Origin: Foetidibacter luteolus
Lineage (GTDB): Bacteria; Bacteroidota; Bacteroidia; Chitinophagales; Chitinophagaceae
Direction: 5' to 3'
Assembly (NCBI RefSeq): GCF_009650435.1
Contig: NZ_VVIP01000008.1
Location: forward strand, 150,515 to 214,514
DNA length: 64,000 bases
The notes under the pieces were generated by a model. The model ran no database searches, had not been told where the DNA came from, and saw only the letters and a list, made by a program, of their open reading frames with translations. The translations under genes and the position numbers were made by a program. Below are positions 45,334 through 54,437 of the stretch, piece after piece. How positions within the stretch are numbered: the stretch's first letter is position 1; each line of letters begins with the position of its first letter.

Positions 45334-47715
45334 ATGCTAAAGAATTATTTCAGAATTGCCTTTCGCAACCTGTGGCGCCACAGGGTTTTTTCTTTTATTA
45401 ATATCCTTGGGCTAACAGTAGGCATGACGGCCTGCTTTCTGATTTTCCTGTACGTAAAATTTGAGTTGAGCTACGATGCTTTCAACAGCAAGGCAGACCG
45501 CATTTACCGGGTGGTATGCGATATTAAAACGCCTACGGAAACGCTTAATGCCGGTGGCCCGGCATGGGCAGTACCGCCCAATGCAAAAGATGCTTTTCCC
45601 GAAGTGGAAGCATTTACAAGGATTCTGGGCGATGAAGTATTAATGCGCAAGGGCGATATTAAGTTTCAGCAGAAAGATGCTGTTTGGGCAGACTCTGCAT
45701 TGTTCAACATTTTTGATTTTAAGCTGCTAAAAGGCAACCCCAAAACAGCATTGCGGGATGAGTTGAGCATTGTGTTTTCTGAATCTGCTGCAAAAAAGTA
45801 TTTCGGCAATACAGACCCCATGGGCCAAACGCTGTTGGTTACCGGCGACGCGTTGCCAGCAAAAGTTACCGGGGTAATGAAAGACATTCCCGAAAACTCG
45901 CAGATAAAAGCCGATGTGTTTTTGAGCATGAGCACTATTACCGGCAAGTTTAACCGCAGCCTGGATAGCCAATGGGGCAACTACGGCCCAAGGGCTTACC
46001 TGCTGCTTAAGCCGCATACCACCGCTAAAAACCTGGAGGCAAAATTCCCCGCTTTCCTGGAAGCCCGCAATGGCAAGGAAATGAAAGAGCTGCAAATGTA
46101 CCCCACGCTCTTCCTGGAGAAGCTGCGGGATGTGTACCTGCATTCAACAAGAGATGGCAGCAATAGCGGCAATATCAATAATGTTTACATATTCTCCATC
46201 ATCGCTGTGTTTATATTGCTTATAGCCTGCATCAATTTTGTAAACCTTACTACCGCCCGTTCGGCAGAAAGGGCTAAGGAAGTGGGCATAAGAAAAGTAG
46301 TGGGGGCGGCAAAGTCGCAGTTAACAAGGCAGTTTATAGGCGAGTCGGTCATACTATGCCTTATCGCATTTGTGTTATCCGTTATACTGGCCGCAATTCT
46401 GTTACCATTGTTCAACAACCTGGCAGGCAAGCAGGTAAGCGATGGCATTTTCTCGCACCCTTTCTATGTGCTTATACTATTTCTTGCCGCAGTTGGTATA
46501 GGCTTACTGGCTGGTTTTTACCCCGCATTGGTATTGTCTTCCTTTAAGCCCGTAGTAGTATTAAAGGGGCGCTTTGCTACTGGTACAAAAGGAATTTTGT
46601 TGCGCAAGGGGCTGGTGGTGGCGCAGTTCACCATCTCCATTGCTTTAATTATCGCCACCCTGGTAGTGTATAATCAAATGAAGTACATGCGCAACCAGGA
46701 TCTTGGTTTCAGCAAAGACCAGGTACTTATTTTGGATACCAATGGAGACCCCGCGAAAAATGCGTTTGTACAGTCTTTAAAGAGTATCCCCAATGTTAAG
46801 TCAGTGGCGCTATCCGGCAGTGTGCCCGGCGGTGGTAACCCGGGCGCTTACTCCGAGGTAGAGAACAAAAAAGGGGAGTTGCAGATTGCTAACCTTGATT
46901 TATATTTTGTAAGCTTTGATTACATACCGCAGTACAAAATAAAGATGCTGGCGGGCCGGCCTTTCCAGGGCGATTTTAAGACCGACACTACGCAGGCCAT
47001 GATTTTAAACGAAGCTGCTATTAAAATGTTTGGCTATAGCTCCCCCGAGCAGGCAATTGGTAAACGCTTTAAACAGTGGGGGCGGGAGGGCAAGATAATT
47101 GGCGTAATGAAAAACTTTCACTTCCGCTCACTGCAGCAGGAAATTAAGCCATTAAGTATGCGCATTGAGCTGGATGCCTGCAACCTTGTTTCTGTTAATG
47201 TCAGCTCCGCCAACTTACCGGCTACCCTAAAGGCGATAGAAAACAAATGGAAAACAACCATCCCCAACCGGCCGTTCGATTATTTTTTCCTGGATGAATT
47301 TTTTGATAAACAATACCGCAGCGAAGTGCGCTTTGGCAACCTGTTCCTAAACTTTGCCGTGTTGGCCATCTTTATATCATGCCTTGGTTTACTTGGCCTG
47401 GCCAGTTACAGTACCATACAGCGTACCAAAGAAATAGGTGTGCGTAAAGTAATGGGTGCATCAGTGGCTAATATAGTAGGCCTGTTGTCCAAAGATTTTC
47501 TGAAGCTGGTATTGGTGTCCTTCTTTATCGCGGGGCCTGTTGCCGGTTACTTTATGTACAAATGGCTGCAGGACTTTGCTTACCGCAGCAATTTAAGCTG
47601 GTGGGTGTTCCTGGCCGCAGGCGTGCTGGCTGTGGTTATAGCCCTGGCAACTATTAGCTTCCAGGCAATTAAAGCGGCAGTTACAAGCCCGGTAAAAAGT
47701 TTAAGGAGTGAGTAG
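45334..47715 (+). CDS. ABC transporter permease, MacB/FtsX type (double)
   Basis: 793 residues. First membrane segment at about 20-42 (VFSFINILGLTVGMTACFLI), periplasmic MacB core at about 45-250, FtsX membrane block at about 285-430 (IACINFVNLTTARSAERAKE, VGIRKVVGAAKSQL), a second core, and a second FtsX block at about 675-790 (SYSTIQRTKEIGVRKVMGAS). Eight segments in one chain replace a permease dimer. Such proteins in Bacteroidota work with a separate ATPase, absent here. Mechanotransmission or export of peptides, antibiotics or lipoproteins is typical; substrate unknown. Confidence 0.9.
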   Translation: MLKNYFRIAFRNLWRHRVFSFINILGLTVGMTACFLIFLYVKFELSYDAFNSKADRIYRVVCDIKTPTETLNAGGPAWAVPPNAKDAFPEVEAFTRILGDEVLMRKGDIKFQQKDAVWADSALFNIFDFKLLKGNPKTALRDELSIVFSESAAKKYFGNTDPMGQTLLVTGDALPAKVTGVMKDIPENSQIKADVFLSMSTITGKFNRSLDSQWGNYGPRAYLLLKPHTTAKNLEAKFPAFLEARNGKEMKELQMYPTLFLEKLRDVYLHSTRDGSNSGNINNVYIFSIIAVFILLIACINFVNLTTARSAERAKEVGIRKVVGAAKSQLTRQFIGESVILCLIAFVLSVILAAILLPLFNNLAGKQVSDGIFSHPFYVLILFLAAVGIGLLAGFYPALVLSSFKPVVVLKGRFATGTKGILLRKGLVVAQFTISIALIIATLVVYNQMKYMRNQDLGFSKDQVLILDTNGDPAKNAFVQSLKSIPNVKSVALSGSVPGGGNPGAYSEVENKKGELQIANLDLYFVSFDYIPQYKIKMLAGRPFQGDFKTDTTQAMILNEAAIKMFGYSSPEQAIGKRFKQWGREGKIIGVMKNFHFRSLQQEIKPLSMRIELDACNLVSVNVSSANLPATLKAIENKWKTTIPNRPFDYFFLDEFFDKQYRSEVRFGNLFLNFAVLAIFISCLGLLGLASYSTIQRTKEIGVRKVMGASVANIVGLLSKDFLKLVLVSFFIAGPVAGYFMYKWLQDFAYRSNLSWWVFLAAGVLAVVIALATISFQAIKAAVTSPVKSLRSE

Positions 47716-47849
47716 CAATACGTTGCCCCATCCGAACCGTGTAGAGATTGGGCCACGTTACTTTTTCTGGCTACTTGTCTTTGTGGCTTAATGACTTTTT
47801 TGTCTTTTAACTCAATGACTACTTGTCTTTTTGACTCAATGACTTTTTT

Positions 47850-47932
47850 GTACCCGGCGGCAGGAACAAATATGAGGCTTTACTTGCGTCGCACTCTTGT
47901 ACGCCTTGTTCGCTACGCGGCAATGTGCAGCA
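47850..47932 (-). repeat. Repeat family B, copy 6
   Basis: TACCCGGCGGCAGGAACAAA, TTGCGTCGCACTCTTGTACG and TTCGCTACGCGGC. Just before it, 47786-47850 holds degenerate direct repeats of AATGACTTTTTTGTC and CTTGTCTTTTTG. The 571-base gap has no gene. Confidence 0.8.
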
Positions 47933-48056
47933 GGTTTCGGTTGTTCAAAGTTCTTTTGTTCAAAGTTCCAAGTTGGTTCCGCTCTGCAAAGTCTCCAGAC
48001 TTCGCAGCCTTATGCATCAAGTCTCAGACTTGATAAAGTAAGGTTGCTTTTTCTAC

Positions 48057-48150
48057 CCGGGTCTGAAAAGCCGCCCATAGAACCGGGCGATGAAAGGATT
48101 GCGACGCAACAGGCGATACCATGAAAGGCAATAGCTGGTATCATAAATAT
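48057..48150 (+). repeat. Repeat family C, copy 4
   Basis: CGGGTCTGAAAAGCCGCCCA, GCGATGAAAGGATTGCGACG, CAACAGGCGATACCATGAA and TAGCTGGTATCATAA. Confidence 0.85.
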
Positions 48151-48286
48151 TGCGGCCTTAATTGAGGTAAAAGATAAATTAGCTAACACCGGAAAAACGG
48201 TACATGCCGATAATAATAACGGTAGGCAATAAAACCAAAAACAGCCACCTTGAACATTAAACATTGAACAACTAAACAACACGAGC

Positions 48287-50698
48287 ATGTTTAAAAATTA
48301 TTTCAAAACAGCATGGCGTAACCTTTGGAAGAACCGGTTTTCATCGGCCATTAATATTGCCGGCCTGGCCATAGGTATGGCTGCCTGTATCATCATCATG
48401 CTGTTTGTTTTTTACGAAAAAAGTTTTGACAGCCTGCATAGTAAGAATATTTACCGGCTTGATGAAGTGCAAAAGTTTGAGGGTATGGTGGCGCCGCAGA
48501 ATGTGGCATTGTCCATGTACCCGATGGGGCCTACGCTGAAAGCTGAATTTCCTGAAGTACGCAACTTTACGAGGGTGCGCAGCAACAGCAAGGTTGACCT
48601 TACTTACAAGGATAAAAAGATTTTCTTTCCGTCTATAAACCTGGTTGATTCTACCTTTTTGGAAATATTCGATTTTAAATTACTGAAAGGTAACCGGGCA
48701 ACGGCTTTGCAAAAGCCCAACAGCATGCTGCTAACCGTAGAAAGCGCAGAAAAACTGTTTGGCAAAGAAGACCCGATGGGTAAAACTGTGGTGCGTTACG
48801 TGGGGGATACAACACCCTTTACCATTACCGGCATTCTTGAAAATGTGCCGGAGAATTCTCACCTGCAGTTTGACGGATTAGCATCATTCAGCACAATTGC
48901 AAGGCCGGAGTTTATGAACAACTGGGGTGGCAACTGGCTGGTAACCTACCTTGAACTGGCGCCAAATACCAACATAGCCGCGATGGAAAAGAAATTTCCG
49001 GATTACCTGAAAAGGCACATGGCAGAAGGCGAAAACTGGAAGCATTATGAACTTTTTCTGCAGTCGTTGAAAGATGTACATGCCAAATCCGGTACCATTA
49101 CCCATGATTATAACAACTATCAAAAGTTTGACAGCCAGTACACGTATGTGTTTTCCATCATTGCCTTTATTATACTGCTGATAGCCTGCATTAACTTCAT
49201 GAACCTGTCAACCGCCCGTTCCGCCGAAAGGGCCAAAGAAGTAGGTATAAGAAAAACCATTGGCGCTGAACGGCTGCAACTGGCTGTACAGTTTATCGGC
49301 GAATCTGTTTTGCTGGCGCTGATTGCCCTGGTACTGGCTGTTACAATGGTTAAATTGTTTTTACCCTCGGTTAACAACCTTAGCCAACGGCAGCTTGACC
49401 TGCCATTGTTCAGCAATTTTGCAACATTAGCGGTTATTATAGCAGCGGCTTTGTTGGTAGGGCTGGTTGCAGGGCTTTATCCAGCCGCGTATTTGTCCTC
49501 CTTCAAACCCATTAAAGTGCTTAAAGGCTCGGTACAAACAGGAAAGAACAAAAGCCTGTTGAGAAACGTGTTGGTAGTGGGGCAGTTTACCGGTGCTGTT
49601 TTCCTCATCATCTCAACTGTATTTGCGGTAAGGCAATTAAGGTATATGCAGAATAAAGACGCAGGTTTTAACCGGGAGCAGGTAATGATAATACCGCTGG
49701 ACAGGGCAACATCGCAGAAATATGAATCCTTTAAACAGGAGTTTCAAAAAAGCAGCCTGGTTACCGCTGTGTCTGCCTCTCAGCAAACACTGGGCAACAA
49801 CCTGCACCAAACGGGGGTAGTATTTCACGGAGATGGGCCGGCACGTGAGCTGACCACATCCCAGGTGGTGGTTGACTATGACTACCTGACGCTATATAAA
49901 ATTCCACTGGTGGCCGGCAGGAATTTTTCAAAAGATTATGCTACGGATAATGCCAAGGCATACATTGTTAATGAAACAATGGCCAAAGAACTTTTAAAGG
50001 GCAATCCAAAAGCAAAGTATGAAAGTTTGTTGGGCAGGCATTATGGCTTTGGTGGTATGGATTCAGCGGGCACCATTGTGGGGGTAGCAAAAGATTTCAA
50101 CTTCAACTCCCTGCACCATAAAATAGAAACGCTGAGCATACTTTGCCAAAAAGACTGGGGCTTTAGCGAAATATCCGTACGTATCAACGCCGCAAAAGCC
50201 GGAGAAGCCATCACCTATGTAGAAAGCGTATGGAAGCGTTTGGCCGCCGACCATCCTTTTGAATATTCTTTTCTTGACGAGCATTTTGAAGAGCTTTACC
50301 GGGCAGACAAAGCAGTGAGCGAAATTGTAGGGGTACTGGCCACACTGGCCGTAATTATTTCCTGCCTGGGTTTGTTTGGGCTGGCTTCTTATTCGGCAGA
50401 AAGAAGGGTGAAGGAAATAGGGATACGCAAAGTATTGGGTGCTTCTGTGCAGAATATCGTAGGCATGCTGTCCCGGGATTTTGTGCGGCTTGTGGTTATA
50501 GCCAATCTTATCGCCTGGCCTTTGGCATGGTTTGCCGTATACAAATGGCTGCAGGATTTTGCCTACCGCATTAACATAAGCTGGTGGATATTCCTGGTGG
50601 CTGGAATTATAGCCGTGCTTATTGCGTTGGCAACGGTAGGCTTCCAGGCAATAAAAGCTGCCATTAGCAACCCGGTAAAAAGTTTAAGAACGGAATAA
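48287..50698 (+). CDS. ABC transporter permease, MacB/FtsX type (paralog)
   Basis: 803 residues, same architecture as the gene at 45334: opening MFKNYFKTAWRNLWKNRFSS, FtsX block NFMNLSTARSAERAKEVGIR, second block SYSAERRVKEIGIRKVLGAS and WLQDFAYRINISWWIFLVAG. The shared closing KAAxxxPVKSLRxE shows the two came from a duplication. The separating gap is filled with repeats B6 and C4. The ATPase is again missing; they may form a heterodimer or serve different substrates. Confidence 0.9.
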   Translation: MFKNYFKTAWRNLWKNRFSSAINIAGLAIGMAACIIIMLFVFYEKSFDSLHSKNIYRLDEVQKFEGMVAPQNVALSMYPMGPTLKAEFPEVRNFTRVRSNSKVDLTYKDKKIFFPSINLVDSTFLEIFDFKLLKGNRATALQKPNSMLLTVESAEKLFGKEDPMGKTVVRYVGDTTPFTITGILENVPENSHLQFDGLASFSTIARPEFMNNWGGNWLVTYLELAPNTNIAAMEKKFPDYLKRHMAEGENWKHYELFLQSLKDVHAKSGTITHDYNNYQKFDSQYTYVFSIIAFIILLIACINFMNLSTARSAERAKEVGIRKTIGAERLQLAVQFIGESVLLALIALVLAVTMVKLFLPSVNNLSQRQLDLPLFSNFATLAVIIAAALLVGLVAGLYPAAYLSSFKPIKVLKGSVQTGKNKSLLRNVLVVGQFTGAVFLIISTVFAVRQLRYMQNKDAGFNREQVMIIPLDRATSQKYESFKQEFQKSSLVTAVSASQQTLGNNLHQTGVVFHGDGPARELTTSQVVVDYDYLTLYKIPLVAGRNFSKDYATDNAKAYIVNETMAKELLKGNPKAKYESLLGRHYGFGGMDSAGTIVGVAKDFNFNSLHHKIETLSILCQKDWGFSEISVRINAAKAGEAITYVESVWKRLAADHPFEYSFLDEHFEELYRADKAVSEIVGVLATLAVIISCLGLFGLASYSAERRVKEIGIRKVLGASVQNIVGMLSRDFVRLVVIANLIAWPLAWFAVYKWLQDFAYRINISWWIFLVAGIIAVLIALATVGFQAIKAAISNPVKSLRTE

Positions 50699-50733
50699 GG
50701 TGGTTTGATAAGATAACAACAGTTGTCACCCAT

Positions 50734-50842
50734 GGGTGAGGGATTGCAGCGGTTACCCCGGTGAGGCCATCGCCGCAGGGCTTTTGCGCCGGAGTAATAG
50801 CGGAAAGCCCGACCCCTTGCGATAGCTTGGGGGCACCCCCTA
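50734..50842 (-). repeat. Repeat family A, copy 5
   Basis: GGGTGAGGGATTGCAGCGG, TTACCCCGGTGAGGCC, GCCGGAGTAATAGCGG, CCCGACCCCTTGCGATAGCT and GGGGGCACCCCC. It lies between the second permease and the aromatic operon promoter. Confidence 0.85.
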
Positions 50843-50910
50843 AATGAATTTCCCTTGCCGGGCACATTTAATATTTTAAACTAACATTCGTTTATTGATG
50901 TTCAAAAAAA

Positions 50911-50941
50911 TTTGGAACATAATGCTGAGTAATTATCTTTG
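50911..50941 (+). promoter_or_regulatory. Promoter of the aromatic amino acid operon
   Basis: TTTG at 50911-50914, 19-base spacer, TATCTTTG at 50934-50941: an exact match to the Bacteroidota primary sigma consensus. The start of transcription should fall at about 50944-50947, only a few bases before the leader peptide ATG, so that peptide would be translated from a nearly leaderless RNA. Confidence 0.8.
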
Positions 50942-50948
50942 GCACGCA

Positions 50949-51038
50949 ATGAAATTATTCAGTAACACATACTCTGCGTTTTATTTCTTTTTCTTTTACT
51001 TTAGAAGCAAAAGCCGGGTAGTGTTTGCAAAGATGTAA
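50949..51038 (+). CDS. Phe/Tyr-rich leader peptide of the aromatic operon attenuator
   Basis: 29 codons, TAA at 51036-51038. The peptide begins MKLFSNTYSA, then FYFFFFYF at residues 11-18, then RSKSRVVFAKM. Eight Phe and three Tyr in 29 residues is the signature of an attenuation leader such as enteric pheL. It lies directly behind the promoter and ahead of an intrinsic terminator. Shortage of charged tRNA-Phe or tRNA-Tyr would stall the ribosome at residues 11-18. It is not related by sequence to pheL as far as I can tell, so it is likely an independent invention. Confidence 0.85.
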   Translation: MKLFSNTYSAFYFFFFYFRSKSRVVFAKM

Positions 51039-51070
51039 GTAAACTAACAATCAGCAATACGGTCCCGGCT
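51012..51070 (+). promoter_or_regulatory. Antiterminator pairing of the attenuator
   Basis: AGCCGGG at 51012-51018 (leader codons 22-24) can pair with CCCGGCT at 51064-51070, the 5' arm of the terminator. A ribosome stalled in the FYFFFFYF run leaves 51012-51018 free; a ribosome running to the stop codon would disturb it and let the terminator form. Confidence 0.65.
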
Positions 51071-51092
51071 AACAAGCCGGGACTTTTTTTTA
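51062..51092 (+). terminator. Attenuator terminator before pheA
   Basis: GTCCCGGCT, loop AACA, AGCCGGGAC, then nine T. A perfect 9-bp GC-rich stem, 37 bases upstream of the pheA start. Confidence 0.9.
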
Positions 51093-51128
51093 CCCATCCC
51101 CTTAGAAGGATGTAAACGAAAAGATCGG

Positions 51129-51965
51129 ATGAGCATTAAAGTTTCTATCCAGGGTTATGAAGGCAGTTTTCACCAGGTTGCGGCGCGGCAATACTTTGGA
51201 AAAAATACAGAAGTGATACCCTGCGCTACTTTTAGGGAAGTGATAAAAATTGCTTCCAGTAAAAAAGAAAGCGATGGCGGCGTGATGGCCATTGAAAATT
51301 CTATAGCCGGCAGCATTCTTCCCAACTATAACCTGCTGCAAAAAAGCAAACTGAAAATTGTTGGAGAAGTGTACCTGCAGATTAGCCAAAACCTGTTGGT
51401 TAACCCCGGCGTTAAACTGGAAGATATACGGGAGGTACATTCTCACTACATGGCTATTCAGCAATGCCTGCAATACCTGGATAAGTTTAACTGGAAACTT
51501 GTTGAAACAGAAGACACCGCTTTAAGCGCCAAACACATACACCAGCATAAAAGCAAACATATAGCCGCCATTGCCAGCAAGCTTGCCGCTGAGTTGTTTA
51601 GCCTCGAAGTGATTGGGCCTAATATTCACACGATGAAAAACAACTATACCCGGTTTTTAATACTGCAAAGGGAAGAAGCCGCGGTTAAAGTAGAAGGCGC
51701 TAATAAGGCATCTGTTAATTTTCACACAGACCATTCAAGGGGCAGCCTGGCTAAAGTGCTTACCGCTATAGCTGATGGCGGCATAAACCTGAGCAAACTG
51801 CAAAGCTTTCCCATACCCGGCAGTGACTGGCGGTATAGTTTTCACGCAGACATGGAGTTTGAGACACTGGCGCAATTTGACAAAGTGATTGATGATATTA
51901 AGCCGTTAACGGAAGAAGTGAAAGTGTATGGGGTGTATAAAAACGGCAAAACCCCCAACCCCTAA
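51129..51965 (+). CDS. pheA: Prephenate dehydratase
   Basis: 278 residues, monofunctional (no chorismate mutase domain). Catalytic domain at about 1-180: IQGYEGSFHQVAARQYFG, GVMAIENSIAGSILPNYNLL, HSHYMAIQQCLQYL, and a TRFLILQRE block before the regulatory part (T-R-F motif). ACT domain at about 195-275 (GSLAKVLTAIADGGINLSKL, QSFPIPGSDWRYSFHADME), which binds phenylalanine for feedback. It converts prephenate to phenylpyruvate. First structural gene after the attenuator; the mutase is supplied by the fusion protein downstream. Confidence 0.95.
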   Translation: MSIKVSIQGYEGSFHQVAARQYFGKNTEVIPCATFREVIKIASSKKESDGGVMAIENSIAGSILPNYNLLQKSKLKIVGEVYLQISQNLLVNPGVKLEDIREVHSHYMAIQQCLQYLDKFNWKLVETEDTALSAKHIHQHKSKHIAAIASKLAAELFSLEVIGPNIHTMKNNYTRFLILQREEAAVKVEGANKASVNFHTDHSRGSLAKVLTAIADGGINLSKLQSFPIPGSDWRYSFHADMEFETLAQFDKVIDDIKPLTEEVKVYGVYKNGKTPNP

Positions 51966-52016
51966 AGGGAAGTTTAGTGAATCCAAGAATAAGTTTTAAG
52001 TATATAAAAAGGAATT

Positions 52017-53222
52017 ATGAACATAAACAGCCAGGCCCCCTTTAGGGCGGGGGGTATCACAGCAAAACGGCTTGACGGAATCGGTGAGTACTATTTCTCT
52101 CAAAAATTAAGGGAGATTGATGAACTGAACAAGCAGGGGAAAAACATCATAAATCTTGGCATTGGCAGCCCTGATTTGCCGCCGCACCCTGATGTAATCA
52201 AAGTGCTGCAGGATGAAAGTGCGAAACCCAATGTTCATGCTTACCAGAACTACAAAGGTTCCCCGGTATTACGTAAGGCTTTTGCTGACTGGTATCAAAC
52301 CTGGTACGGTGTAACGCTGAACCCGGATACGGAGATACTTCCCCTGATTGGCAGCAAGGAAGGCATCATGCACATCTGCATGACCTATTTGAACGAAGGC
52401 GATGAAGTACTGGTGCCCAATCCCGGCTACCCCACTTATCGCAGTGCTGTTAAGCTTGCTGGCGGTGTTTGCGTGGATTATGAATTAAAGGAAGAGAATA
52501 ATTATTATCCTGATTTTGAGGCATTGGAAAAATCAGACCTGGGTAAAGTAAAACTGATGTGGGTAAACTACCCGCACATGCCTACGGGGCAGTTGCCTTC
52601 AGGTGCAATGTACGAGCAGTTGATAGCCTTTGCCAAAAAGCATTCAATACTGGTTTGTCACGATAACCCATACAGCTTTATACTGAATGATAACCCTGTA
52701 AGCTTATTGGCTTTTGATGGCGCTAAAGATGTGGTGATTGAGTTGAATTCTTTAAGTAAATCTCAAAACATGGCCGGCTGGCGGGTAGGTGTATTGTGCG
52801 GTGCGCAGGAAAGGGTAAACGAGGTACTGAGGTTTAAAAGCAATATGGATAGCGGAATGTTTTTACCTGTACAACTGGCGGCAGCAAAAGCATTAGGCCT
52901 CGGCAAAGACTGGTATAACAGCGTTAATGCCACCTACCGTGCAAGAAGGGAAAAAGTGTATGAACTGCTGGATACATTACACTGTACCTATTCCAAAAAC
53001 CAGGCAGGTATGTTTATGTGGGCAAAGATACCGGAAGGATACAAGGATGGTTATTCAGTAAGTGATGATGTATTGTACAACAGCAATGTATTTATAACGC
53101 CGGGGGGCATATTTGGCAGCGGTGGCAATGGGTACATAAGAGTTAGCTTGTGTGGAAGTGTGGAAAGGTTTGAAGAAGCCATTGCCAGGATAAAAAAGGC
53201 AAGGGAAATTACACCGGCATAA
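52017..53222 (+). CDS. Class I/II aminotransferase of the aromatic operon
   Basis: 401 residues. PLP-dependent fold type I: NLGIGSPDLPPHPDVIKVL, LIGSKEGIMHICMTYLN, VPNPGYPTYRSAVKLAGG, WVNYPHMPTGQLPSG, CHDNPYSFI, and Schiff-base lysine in ELNSLSKSQNMAGWRVGVL. It probably transaminates phenylpyruvate and hydroxyphenylpyruvate (or prephenate) given its place between pheA and tyrA. Sequence style also fits the LL-DAP/aspartate aminotransferase group. 51-base gap from pheA. Confidence 0.9.
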   Translation: MNINSQAPFRAGGITAKRLDGIGEYYFSQKLREIDELNKQGKNIINLGIGSPDLPPHPDVIKVLQDESAKPNVHAYQNYKGSPVLRKAFADWYQTWYGVTLNPDTEILPLIGSKEGIMHICMTYLNEGDEVLVPNPGYPTYRSAVKLAGGVCVDYELKEENNYYPDFEALEKSDLGKVKLMWVNYPHMPTGQLPSGAMYEQLIAFAKKHSILVCHDNPYSFILNDNPVSLLAFDGAKDVVIELNSLSKSQNMAGWRVGVLCGAQERVNEVLRFKSNMDSGMFLPVQLAAAKALGLGKDWYNSVNATYRARREKVYELLDTLHCTYSKNQAGMFMWAKIPEGYKDGYSVSDDVLYNSNVFITPGGIFGSGGNGYIRVSLCGSVERFEEAIARIKKAREITPA

Positions 53223-53259
53223 GATAGCAACTATGAAGAATCACCAATAAAAAAATCCA

Positions 53260-54156
53260 ATGGAAAATACCAATACGAATTCAACAGAGCAGGAATCAAT
53301 GGGCGATACAAAAAAATATACCGTTACCGTGGTGGGTGTGGGCCTTATTGGCGGTTCAATGGCGTTGGCCCTGAAAGAAAAAGGCTTTGCCGGTAAAGTG
53401 ATAGGTGTGGAAAAAAGTGAAACACACCGCCAGAAAGCGTTGCAGTTAGGGTTAGTGGATGAAGTATGGAACATGGAAGAAGCTATAACCCAAAGCGACA
53501 TTATTATCCTGTCTGTACCGGTAGGCGTTTGTATGGAAGTATTGCCTGGTATATTAAATAAAATAGACAGGCAGGTGGTGATTGATGTAGGTTCTACCAA
53601 GCAAGGATTAATAGAAATTGTAAGCGGACATCCTAAACGGGGGCGTTTTGTAGCCACGCACCCTATGTGGGGTACGGAGTATAGCGGGCCTGAAGCAGCC
53701 GTAAAAGGCGCCTTTGCAGGCAAGGCCAATGTTATCTGCAACAAACATGAAAGTGACGCCGATGCTGTGGAGCTTATTGAAAAATTATACCGCACGCTGG
53801 GCATGTACCTGGTGTATATGAACGCCGCCGACCACGATGTACACGTGGCGTATGTAAGCCATATATCGCACATCACATCATTCGCGTTGGCCAATACGGT
53901 ACTGGAAAAAGAAAAGGAGGAGGATGCTATTTTCGAACTGGCCAGTGCGGGTTTTGAAAGTACCGTACGTTTGGCAAAAAGTAACCCGGCCATGTGGGTG
54001 CCGGTCTTTATGCAGAACAGGGAGAATGTATTGGATGTGCTGAACGAGCATATATCGCAGCTAAGAAAATTCAAAGCTTGTTTGGAAAAGGAGAATACCG
54101 AATACCTGCAGGAATTAATTGAGAATGCGAATAAAATCCGGAAGATCATCAAATAA
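53260..54156 (+). CDS. tyrA: Prephenate dehydrogenase
   Basis: 298 residues. Rossmann NAD(P) motif VVGVGLIGGSMALALKEKG near 24-42; DVGSTKQGLIEIV, FVATHPMWGTEYSGPEAAVK (the prephenate/HPxxG block) and HDVHVAYVSHISHITSFALA follow. No ACT domain. It oxidises prephenate to 4-hydroxyphenylpyruvate for tyrosine. The first ATG at 53260 gives a short acidic extension; the methionine at residue 14 is an alternative. 37-base gap from the aminotransferase. Confidence 0.95.
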   Translation: MENTNTNSTEQESMGDTKKYTVTVVGVGLIGGSMALALKEKGFAGKVIGVEKSETHRQKALQLGLVDEVWNMEEAITQSDIIILSVPVGVCMEVLPGILNKIDRQVVIDVGSTKQGLIEIVSGHPKRGRFVATHPMWGTEYSGPEAAVKGAFAGKANVICNKHESDADAVELIEKLYRTLGMYLVYMNAADHDVHVAYVSHISHITSFALANTVLEKEKEEDAIFELASAGFESTVRLAKSNPAMWVPVFMQNRENVLDVLNEHISQLRKFKACLEKENTEYLQELIENANKIRKIIK

Positions 54157-54253
54157 CTGTAGTTACCCATGGTTAGTAGCCAGGAATCTTGAGTTTATAG
54201 ATTCAGGAGAATCAGCTAAATCAGTCTAAAATCGAGGTCAGCGTTCGGAACGT

Positions 54254-54310
54254 TGAAGTGAGTGACACAACCGGCGATGCCATGAAAAAACCAAAGCTGG
54301 TAACATAAAA
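54254..54310 (+). repeat. Repeat family C, copy 5 (variant core)
   Basis: AAGTGAGTGACACAACCGGC, GATGCCATGAAAAAACC and AAAGCTGGTAACATAA. The core reads GAGTGACACAAC instead of TTGCGACGCAAC, as also at 2466-2479 and inverted at 21042-21053. It lies in the 281-base gap between tyrA and the helicase gene. Confidence 0.7.
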
Positions 54311-54410
54311 AGAACAGTAACATAGCAAAATGCTGTGTAAAACAGGTGGAATTAACCTAAATAATCAGTAGAATCGGCAAAATCGGGGTGTAATCGTGGG
54401 CAATCATGGT

Positions 54411-54418
54411 TACCTTTG
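54411..54418 (+). promoter_or_regulatory. -7 box of the DEAD-box helicase gene
   Basis: TACCTTTG fits TAnnTTTG, 20 bases before the ATG. No clear -33 box; still, it suggests the helicase is transcribed independently of the aromatic operon. Confidence 0.4.
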
Positions 54419-54437
54419 CGGCAAATTTTTAAAAGTA

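Noticed and set aside
53241..54170. 309-codon minus-strand open frame
   Set aside because: Antisense of tyrA, rich in Ser/Thr/Cys as shadow frames are.
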